Assembly (NCBI GenBank): GCA_028869035.1
Contig: JAGWTL010000177.1
Location: forward strand, 1-6,388
Direction of reading: 5' to 3'
Source: Burkholderiales bacterium
Lineage (GTDB): Bacteria; Pseudomonadota; Gammaproteobacteria; Burkholderiales; Burkholderiaceae_C
Length of the DNA: 6,388 nucleotides
Made by a program: the position numbers and the translations under genes. This document shows, piece by piece, positions 1-5,211 of this stretch (position 1 is its first letter; each line of letters starts with the position of its first letter). Under the pieces are notes generated by a model. That model saw only the letters and a program-made list of their open reading frames with translations, ran no database searches and was not told the origin of the DNA.

Positions 1-1
1 C

Positions 2-403
2 TGGATCAACCTGGCGCAGACCGTGGGCATGCAGACCCTGCTGGCCTGGTTCTTCGGCCACACGCTGCGCCCGGGCCATGAGCCGCTGATCGCCCAGTTC
101 GCCCGGCGCATCCACGGCGCCGGCTACAGCCCGCGCATCGCGCGTTACGCGCGCCAGGCAACCTGGGCCTGGACGGGGTTTTTCATCGCCATGGCCGTGA
201 TCCCGCTGATCATGTTCTTCACCGCCTCGCTGTCGACCTGGTCCTTCTTCGTCAACGTGCTCTCGATCCCCCTGCTGGGCGGGATGTTCGCGGCCGAGTA
301 CGCGGCCCGGCGTTGGTGCCTGCGCGGCATCCCGCATGTCTCCATCCTCCAGAGCTTCACCCTGTACCGCGACAAAAAACGCGCTGCAGACCATGGTGCC
401 TGA
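2..403 (+). CDS. COG4648-type membrane protein of aryl polyene clusters (5'-truncated)
   Basis: The reading frame is open from base 2 (first residues WINLAQTVG) to the TGA at 401-403, so the gene starts upstream of the window and about 133 C-terminal residues are visible. The internal ATG at 23 is probably not the true start, because the preceding in-frame codons read as natural family sequence. Three features are visible: a hydrophobic stretch near the beginning (TLLAWFFG), a Tyr-Ala-Arg-Gln segment leading into a membrane helix (WAWTGFFIAMAVIPLIMFF), and a second helix (FFVNVLSIPLLGGMFAAEYA) followed by a basic tail. This matches my memory of the small inner-membrane COG4648 proteins that sit directly before the AMP ligase in aryl polyene clusters. 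Their biochemical role is not known to me. The next gene starts 9 bases after this stop, which is consistent with one transcript. Family assignment is moderately sure; function is open. Confidence 0.75.
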   Translation, partial: WINLAQTVGMQTLLAWFFGHTLRPGHEPLIAQFARRIHGAGYSPRIARYARQATWAWTGFFIAMAVIPLIMFFTASLSTWSFFVNVLSIPLLGGMFAAEYAARRWCLRGIPHVSILQSFTLYRDKKRAADHGA

Positions 404-412
404 GCCCAGCCC

Positions 413-2581
413 ATGCCCGCCCTGATCTCGCACCGCACACCCCAGGCCCTGCTGGCCTGGTCCCATGGCCGTGGCATCACGGCGCTGGACTACCTGGGCG
501 CCGTGCGCCACATGGCCGCGCGCCTGCCGCAAGACGCCGCCGTGCTCAATCTGTGCAGCAAGCGCCACCACTTCGCCGTCGTGCTGGGCGCGGCCCTGCT
601 ACGCGGCGTGCCGCTGCTGCTGCCCTCCACCCGCACGCCCGAAATGCTGCAGCGCCTGGGCCAGCGTTACCCCGGCCTGCACGCCGTGGTGGATGCCCCC
701 GGTGACAGCGGCGGCCTGCCGCAGATCGTCTACGAACGCGGCCCCATCCCCGCGTCCGGCGCCCCCTTCGAGGTGCCCGACATCGACGGCGGACAGATCG
801 CCGCCTACGTCTTCACCTCGGGCTCCACCGGCGAGCCCATGCCGCACGCCAAGCACTGGGGACCGCTGGTGCAGAACGCCCAGGGCGCGGGCCGCCGTGT
901 GCGCGAGTGGCTGGGCACGGATCAGCCCTTCACGGTCACCGGCACCGTGCCGCCCCAGCACATGTACGGCTTCGAATCCACGGTGCTGCTGCCCCTGCTC
1001 AACGAGGGTGTGATCGACGCCAGTCATCCCTTCTACCCGGCCGATATCGCCGCCGCACTGCAGAACACGCCCGCCCCGCGCCTGCTGGTCAGCACGCCTT
1101 TTCACCTGCGCACCCTGATCGAGGCGCACATCGCCGTGCCCCCGCTGGGCCTGCTGCTGTGCGCCACCGCGCCGCTGGCGCCGCAGCTGGCCCGCCAGGC
1201 CGAGGAGACGCTGGGCGCCCCGCTGCTCGAAATCTACGGCAGCACCGAAACCGGCCAGATCGCCGCGCGCCGCTGCGCGGCCGGTGATCTGTGGCAGACC
1301 TTCGAAGGCATCGAAGTGCAGGCCCAGCCCTCGGTGGACGGGGAGCCGCGTTTCGCGGCCAGCGGCGGTCACGTCGAAGGCGTGGTGCCGCTGAGCGACG
1401 TGCTGGAACTGCAGTCCCCCACCCGCTTCACCCTGCTGGGCCGCCACGCCGACATGGTCAACATCGCCGGCAAGCGCACCTCGCTGGCCTACCTGAACCA
1501 CCAGATCAACAGCATCCCGGGCGTGCTCGACGCCGCCCTGTACTGGCCGCAGGACTTGGCGCAGGATGCGCGGGGCCATATCCGGCGCCCGGTCGCCTTC
1601 GTGGTGGCGCCATCGCTGAGCGAGACCGGGCTGCAACACGCCATGCGCGAGCGCATCGACCCGGCCTTCCTGCCACGCCCCGTCCATTTCCTGCCGGCCC
1701 TGCCGCGCAACGCCACCGGCAAACTGCCCCAGCAGGCGCTGGCCCAGTTGGCCCGGCAGGCCGCACAGGAACGCGGCACGGCCCGGGCCGCCGCACCCGC
1801 CACCCGCTGGAAGCCGGCGCCTTTCATCCAGGTCTCCCTGGGCGTGCACGCCCTGGCCGGCGTCGGCCTGCTCACGCCGGCCTGGCCCCTGAGCCTGGGC
1901 GCGCTGGCGGCCAACCATGCGCTGATCGCAGCCACCGGCCTGTGGCCGCGCAGCCATTGGCTGGGCCCCAACCTGACCCACCTGCCGCGCCAGCGCCCCG
2001 AAGTCGCCCTCACCATCGACGACGGCCCCGACCCGCAGGTCACCCCCGCCGTGCTGGACCTGCTGGACGAGTTGTACGCCAAGGCCACCTTCTTCTGCAT
2101 CGGCGCCCATGCGCGACGCCATCCGGAGCTGGCGCGCGAGATCCTGCGGCGCGGCCACGCCCTGGGCAACCACAGTGAGCATCACCGCCACCATTTTTCC
2201 GTCATGGGGCCGGCCCGGCTGCGCCGCGAAATCAGTGCCGCGCAAGCCACGCTGGAAGACGTCACCGGCCAGAGCCCGCGTTTTTTCCGTGCCCCGGCCG
2301 GCCTGCGCAACATCTTCCTCGACCCCGTGCTGCACGATCTCGGCCTGCAACTGGCCAGCTGGACACGGCGCGGTTTCGACACCCGTACGGGGGATGCGGC
2401 GTTGGTCCTGCAACGCCTCACCCGCAACCTGGCTGCCGGCGACATCCTGCTGCTGCACGACCACCATGCCGCCCTCGGTCCCAACGGCCAGCCTGTGCTG
2501 CTGGAGGTGCTGCCGCCCCTGCTGGCCACCATCCGCGAACGCGGGCTGCAACCGGTAACGCTGGACGCCGCATCATGCTGA
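413..2581 (+). CDS. AMP ligase / NodB-type polysaccharide deacetylase fusion protein
   Basis: This is one uninterrupted 722-residue frame with two enzyme domains. Residues about 1-445 form an acyl-adenylate-forming enzyme: P-loop SGSTGEP at 136-142, YGSTETG at 275-281, GRHADMVNIAGKR at 343-355, and the C-terminal catalytic-lysine motif PRNATGK with Lys437. In aryl polyene clusters this ligase is expected to activate the aryl acid starter for loading on a carrier. A polar Arg/Ala-rich stretch (446-469) leads to a hydrophobic pair of segments (471-489 and 493-511). Residues about 530-716 are a NodB/carbohydrate esterase 4 domain with TIDDGPD (534-540, Asp536/Asp537), the metal-binding His-Ser-x-x-His (587-591), Arg626 in RAPAG, SWTRRGFD (649-656) and LLHD (680-683, His682). 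All catalytic elements look intact. The ATG at 413 has only a weak Shine-Dalgarno sequence. The deacetylase substrate is unknown; an N-acetylated sugar on the product lipid is an inference. Confidence 0.9.
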   Translation: MPALISHRTPQALLAWSHGRGITALDYLGAVRHMAARLPQDAAVLNLCSKRHHFAVVLGAALLRGVPLLLPSTRTPEMLQRLGQRYPGLHAVVDAPGDSGGLPQIVYERGPIPASGAPFEVPDIDGGQIAAYVFTSGSTGEPMPHAKHWGPLVQNAQGAGRRVREWLGTDQPFTVTGTVPPQHMYGFESTVLLPLLNEGVIDASHPFYPADIAAALQNTPAPRLLVSTPFHLRTLIEAHIAVPPLGLLLCATAPLAPQLARQAEETLGAPLLEIYGSTETGQIAARRCAAGDLWQTFEGIEVQAQPSVDGEPRFAASGGHVEGVVPLSDVLELQSPTRFTLLGRHADMVNIAGKRTSLAYLNHQINSIPGVLDAALYWPQDLAQDARGHIRRPVAFVVAPSLSETGLQHAMRERIDPAFLPRPVHFLPALPRNATGKLPQQALAQLARQAAQERGTARAAAPATRWKPAPFIQVSLGVHALAGVGLLTPAWPLSLGALAANHALIAATGLWPRSHWLGPNLTHLPRQRPEVALTIDDGPDPQVTPAVLDLLDELYAKATFFCIGAHARRHPELAREILRRGHALGNHSEHHRHHFSVMGPARLRREISAAQATLEDVTGQSPRFFRAPAGLRNIFLDPVLHDLGLQLASWTRRGFDTRTGDAALVLQRLTRNLAAGDILLLHDHHAALGPNGQPVLLEVLPPLLATIRERGLQPVTLDAASC
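2003..2560 (+). other. NodB/CE4 deacetylase domain within the fusion protein
   Basis: This domain entry covers residues about 531-716 of the fusion ORF. The five classic CE4 motif regions appear in order: an Asp-Asp motif (VALTIDDGPD), HSEHH for metal binding, the Arg-containing RAPAG, the Trp-containing SWTRRGFDT, and GDILLLHD with the catalytic-type His. As I recall, the sequence around these motifs (WPRSHWLGPNL before the domain, FFRAPAGLRN within it) resembles stand-alone polysaccharide deacetylase family proteins of Burkholderiales that have a short hydrophobic N-terminus. The fusion therefore seems to have joined a complete deacetylase, including its membrane segment, to the ligase. Confidence 0.85.
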
Positions 2582-2585
2582 TGCG
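2569..2585. repeat. Perfect 7-bp inverted repeat spanning the fusion gene stop codon
   Basis: The arms CGCATCA and TGATGCG flank a TGC loop. The hairpin includes the TGA stop at 2579-2581 and both candidate ATGs at 2575 and 2581. No T-run follows, so it is not a classical intrinsic terminator. It may affect translation across the junction, or it may be chance in GC-rich DNA. Confidence 0.4.
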
Positions 2586-2590
2586 CGCCC

Positions 2591-2596
2591 TAAAAT
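2591..2596 (+). promoter_or_regulatory. Possible -10 element (TAAAAT) of an internal promoter
   Basis: TAAAAT stands out as an AT-rich hexamer in the only real intergenic gap of the window (2582-2628). It lies 33 bases before the ATG at 2629, a reasonable distance for a promoter with a short leader. No convincing -35 hexamer is visible 16-18 bases upstream, so this is weak. If real, it would give the methyltransferase and downstream genes their own transcription start. Confidence 0.25.
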
Positions 2597-2628
2597 GCGC
2601 CACCCCGCTGCCTGAACCCTTTCGTTTG

Positions 2629-3381
2629 ATGCCTTCCCCTTTCCTGCCGCCGGAGCTGCTGAACCAGGCCGCCGCGCCCTACCGCCCCCTGGGCCCATTC
2701 CCCTGGCATTTCGCCCGCGGCAAACTCGGCGGTGACCCGGCCTTTGCCGGACTGTTGCAGCGCGGCCTGATTCCTGCCAACGCGCGCCTGCTCGACATCG
2801 GCTGCGGCCAGGGCCTGCTGGCGTCCCTGCTGGGCAGCCTCACGGGCCAGTCGCCGGCCGAACGCGCCTGGCCCATCGGCTGGGCCGCGGCGCCCCACGG
2901 CGTGCAGGTGCATGGCATCGAGCTGATGCCGCGCGATGTGGAGCGCGCCCGGACGGCGCTGGCGCACCTGGGCGAACGCGCCCGCTTCACGCTGGGCAAT
3001 ATGTGTACGGCCGATTTCGGCCAGGCCGATGTGGCGGTGATCCTTGACGTGCTGCACTACGTCGACTACCAGGCCCAGGAGGACGTGTTGCGTCGTGTGC
3101 AAGCCACCCTGGCCCCCGGCGGGGCGCTGCTGCTGCGCGTAGGCGATGCCTCGGCCGGCCTGCCCTTCAGGATCAGCAACTGGGTGGATGCCGCGGTCAC
3201 CTTCGTGCGCGGCCACCGGCTCTCGCGCCTGTATTGCCGTACGCTGGACGACTGGCAGACCTTGCTGCGCGCGCTGGGCTTTGCTGTGGAAGCCATCCCC
3301 ATGCACCAGGGCACGCCGTTTGCCAACATCCTGCTGGTCGCCCGGCTGGCGCCACCTGCCGGCAGCGGGAATGGAGGCTGA
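2629..3381 (+). CDS. Class I SAM-dependent methyltransferase
   Basis: From the ATG at 2629 this encodes 250 residues of a Rossmann-fold methyltransferase. The SAM-binding motif I is LLDIGCGQG (residues 54-62). An acidic strand-2 end follows in HGIELMP (Glu98), which would hold the ribose hydroxyls. Motif IV is DVAVILDVLHYV (134-145), and the post-motif strand is LAPGGALLLRVGD (161-173). The frame is also open from ATGs at 2575 and 2581, the first overlapping the upstream stop. I prefer 2629 because the family-like sequence (LLNQAAAPYRPLGPFPWHFARGKLGG) begins just after it and the preceding 18 residues look like translated leader. None of the three starts has a clear Shine-Dalgarno sequence. 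Methyltransferases occur in aryl polyene clusters, where methylation of the aryl head group or its oxygen is the expected job. The exact substrate cannot be read from the sequence. Confidence 0.85.
   Translation: MPSPFLPPELLNQAAAPYRPLGPFPWHFARGKLGGDPAFAGLLQRGLIPANARLLDIGCGQGLLASLLGSLTGQSPAERAWPIGWAAAPHGVQVHGIELMPRDVERARTALAHLGERARFTLGNMCTADFGQADVAVILDVLHYVDYQAQEDVLRRVQATLAPGGALLLRVGDASAGLPFRISNWVDAAVTFVRGHRLSRLYCRTLDDWQTLLRALGFAVEAIPMHQGTPFANILLVARLAPPAGSGNGG
3373..3377 (+). promoter_or_regulatory. Strong Shine-Dalgarno (GGAGG) for the dehydratase gene
   Basis: GGAGG lies 4 bases before the ATG at 3382, inside the last codons of the methyltransferase gene. It is the best ribosome-binding site in the window and fixes the dehydratase start. 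It may give this small protein a higher translation rate than its neighbours. Confidence 0.7.
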
Positions 3382-3681
3382 ATGATCCGCCTGCCCCTGC
3401 CGGTGGCCATCGACCACCCCGCCTATTCGGGCCACTTCCCCGGCCGGCCCATCCTGCCGGGGGTGGTCCTGCTCGACCGGGCCCAGCGCGCCGTGGAGCA
3501 GGCTTGCGGCATCGTCATCAGCGGCATCGCCATGGCCAAGTTCCTCAGCCCCTGCCAACCAGGTGATGACCTGGTGCTGGACTATGAAGCGGGCGATGCT
3601 GCGGTGCGCTTCGAAATCCGCAGCGGCGAACGGCGCATCGCCAGCGGCCGCTTCACGGTGGCCACGGCCAGCCAGGCATGA
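3382..3681 (+). CDS. Hotdog-fold 3-hydroxyacyl-ACP dehydratase-like protein (FabA/FabZ type)
   Basis: This short 99-residue protein carries the FabA/FabZ active-site signature GHFPGRPILPGVVLLD at residues 17-32. His18 and Asp32 lie 14 residues apart, the same spacing as the catalytic His and acidic residue of FabA (Asp) and FabZ (Glu). Asp at this place is FabA-like, while the surrounding HFPGxPxxPG is FabZ-like. The rest (ISGIAMAKFLSPCQPGDDL, then FEIRSGERRIASGRFTV) fits the remaining strands of a single hotdog. In aryl polyene clusters a small protein of this kind acts in dehydration of the growing carrier-bound chain, often as one of a pair of dehydratase-like subunits. The ATG follows the methyltransferase TGA directly, with GGAGG at 3373-3377. 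The 3' end overlaps the next gene by 4 bases (ATGA). It is shorter than typical FabZ (about 140-150), so it could need a partner. Confidence 0.85.
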   Translation: MIRLPLPVAIDHPAYSGHFPGRPILPGVVLLDRAQRAVEQACGIVISGIAMAKFLSPCQPGDDLVLDYEAGDAAVRFEIRSGERRIASGRFTVATASQA

Positions 3682-4625
3682 CACCCCAGCAGCCCCGTCG
3701 CCACGAACACGGCACCGAGACGCCGGCCTGGCTGCTGCGCAGGGAGCGGGGCAGCCTGGCCATGCTGCGCTTCATGACCTGGCTGTCGCTTGCGTTGGGG
3801 CGGCGCCTCACGCGCCCGATCGTCTACGGCATCGCCCTTTACTTCCTGCTCGCGGTGCCCGCAGCCCGCGCCGCCTCGCGCGCCTACCTGCAGCGCGTGC
3901 TGGGCCGGCGCGCGGGCTGGGGCGAGTTGTACCGGCACATCCTGGCCTTTGCCGGCACCATCCATGACCGGGTCTACCTGCTCAACGACCGGCACGAGCT
4001 CTTCGACATCCGCGTCTTCGGCGAAGATCTGCTGCCCGACGCCGAAGATGCCTCGGGCGGCCTGCTGATCTTTGGCGCGCATCTGGGCAGTTTCGAGGTG
4101 CTGCGCACGCTGGCGCGAAAAAATGCCAGGCACAAGGTCTGCGCCGCGATGTACCCGCAGAACGCCCGGCTGCTCAACAGCATGCTGGCCCGGGTCAACG
4201 CGCAGGTGGTGCTGGACATCATCCCCCTGGGCCAGCTCGATGCCATCTTCACGCTCAATGAACGCGTCCAGGCCGGCGCCTGGGTGGCCCTGCTGGCCGA
4301 TCGCGCCGTGGGCCCGGACCCGCATCTGAACGTGTCCTTCTTCGGCGAAACGGCCCCTTTCCCGACGGGGCCGTTCCGGCTGGCCGCCATCGTGCGGCGC
4401 CCGGTGTTTTTCATGACCGGCCTGTATCGGGGCGGCAACCGTTACGACATCCATTTCGAACGCCTGGCCGATTTCAGCGCAAGTCCTGCGGGCCAGCGCG
4501 ATGCCACCATGCGCGCGGCCATCGAGCGCTATGCTCAGCTGATCGAGTTGCACTGTCGCCTGGCACCTTACAACTGGTTCAATTTCTATGACTTCTGGAA
4601 AGAGACTCACCGTGCTCCCCGCTGA
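3678..4625 (+). CDS. LpxL/HtrB-family lysophospholipid-type acyltransferase
   Basis: This 315-residue protein belongs to the lipid A late-acyltransferase family, which transfers acyl chains from acyl-ACP to lipid acceptors at the inner membrane. The N-terminus is basic (RRERGS near 21-26) and is followed by a hydrophobic anchor (about 47-62, IVYGIALYFLLAV). The catalytic H-x4-E motif is GAHLGSFEV with His135 and Glu140. Further family landmarks are the PLGQLDAIFTL region (183-193), VALLADRAVG (203-212) and PFPTGPFRLA (227-236). The C-terminus ends in the typical NWFNFYDFW. The start is set by a 4-base ATGA overlap with the dehydratase gene, suggesting translational coupling. In this context it probably transfers the polyene acyl chain, or a fatty acid, onto a membrane lipid or sugar acceptor rather than making ordinary lipid A. 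No glycosyltransferase domain is attached. Confidence 0.88.
   Translation: MTPQQPRRHEHGTETPAWLLRRERGSLAMLRFMTWLSLALGRRLTRPIVYGIALYFLLAVPAARAASRAYLQRVLGRRAGWGELYRHILAFAGTIHDRVYLLNDRHELFDIRVFGEDLLPDAEDASGGLLIFGAHLGSFEVLRTLARKNARHKVCAAMYPQNARLLNSMLARVNAQVVLDIIPLGQLDAIFTLNERVQAGAWVALLADRAVGPDPHLNVSFFGETAPFPTGPFRLAAIVRRPVFFMTGLYRGGNRYDIHFERLADFSASPAGQRDATMRAAIERYAQLIELHCRLAPYNWFNFYDFWKETHRAPR
4597..4605 (+). promoter_or_regulatory. Purine-rich ribosome-binding site favouring the GTG start at 4612
   Basis: GGAAAGAGA ends 6 bases before the GTG at 4612. No comparable purine tract precedes the alternative in-frame ATG at 4588, where the upstream bases read caatttct. This decides the start chosen for the LolA-like gene, although it is weaker than a full GGAGG. 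Confidence 0.45.
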
Positions 4626-5211
4626 CATCCGCCTGCGTCGTGGCCTGCTGGTCCTGCTCGGCACCGTGCTGCTGGCCGGCACCCCCGTCAGCCAGGCGGC
4701 GGAATGGCAGCTGGGCGAGCTGATGCAGCTGCTGGCCCAGACCCAAAACGGCCAGGCCCGCTTCGTCGAGCGCAAGTACATCAGCATGCTGGACAAGCCG
4801 GTCGAATCCTCGGGTGAACTGTCCTTCACAGCGCCGGACCGCATGGAGATGCGCACGCTCAAGCCCAGGAAGCAGTCCATGCTGCTCGAGGGCAACCGGC
4901 TCACGCTGGAACAGGACGGTCGCCAGAAGACCGTCAACCTGCCGTCCTACCCGGAAGTGGCCGCCTTCGTCGAAGGCATACGCGGCACCCTGGCCGGCGA
5001 CCGCCAGGCGCTGGAAAAGGTCTACCGGGTCCATCTGCTGGGCACGCCGGCCCGCTGGCAGCTCATGCTGGAGCCGCGCGAGCCCACGATGAGCCGCATC
5101 ATCAGCCGCATCCGCATCGGCGGCAGCCAGGGCGAGGTGTCGAGCGTGGCCTATGACCATGCCGATGGCGACCGCTCCGAAATGCAGATCACCCCGCTGG
5201 CCAGGCCATGA
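4612..5211 (+). CDS. LolA-like outer-membrane lipoprotein carrier-related protein
   Basis: The protein has a Sec-type signal peptide: a basic start (RLRR), a hydrophobic core (GLLVLLGTVLLAG) and a likely cleavage after VSQA before AEWQL. There is no lipobox cysteine, so the mature protein should be soluble in the periplasm. The mature part looks like the LolA fold: LGELMQLLAQTQNGQARFVERKY, then a strand series (SSGELSFTAPDRMEM, SMLLEGNRLTLEQDG), a helix (EVAAFVEGIRGTLAGD) and late strands (WQLMLEP, IISRIRIGG). LolA proteins carry lipidated cargo from the inner to the outer membrane. In aryl polyene clusters a dedicated LolA-like protein next to an MMPL exporter is common, so transport of the pigment lipid is inferred. 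The GTG at 4612 overlaps the acyltransferase end by 14 bases; an ATG at 4588 would add 8 residues. The 3' end overlaps the exporter gene by 4 bases. Confidence 0.85.
   Translation: MLPADIRLRRGLLVLLGTVLLAGTPVSQAAEWQLGELMQLLAQTQNGQARFVERKYISMLDKPVESSGELSFTAPDRMEMRTLKPRKQSMLLEGNRLTLEQDGRQKTVNLPSYPEVAAFVEGIRGTLAGDRQALEKVYRVHLLGTPARWQLMLEPREPTMSRIISRIRIGGSQGEVSSVAYDHADGDRSEMQITPLARP

Noticed and set aside
313..705. A plus-strand frame bridging the membrane protein and ligase genes
   Set aside because: It lies out of frame over two real genes and is dominated by Pro, Arg, Ala and His, as expected for a +1/+2 shadow in GC-rich DNA.
599..2551. A 650-codon open frame on the minus strand opposite the fusion gene
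   Set aside because: It mirrors a well-supported plus-strand enzyme. Its composition (runs of Gln, Gly, Ala, His, Arg) is typical of antisense translation of GC-rich codons, and no domain motif is visible.
1844..2581. A separate deacetylase gene starting at the in-frame GTG at 1844
   Set aside because: It would need a rare start in the middle of the hydrophobic segment. No good ribosome-binding site precedes it (upstream bases read ggtctccctgggc), and no stop ends the ligase before it. The fusion reading is simpler, though an additional internal start cannot be excluded.
2569..2600. Intrinsic terminator after the fusion gene
   Set aside because: The 7-bp hairpin is followed by GCGCCC and an A-rich, not T-rich, hexamer on the plus strand, so the U-tract is missing.
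3582..4937. A 451-codon minus-strand frame across the acyltransferase and LolA-like genes
   Set aside because: It overlaps two or more genes with clear family motifs, has low-complexity composition and shows no recognisable domain.
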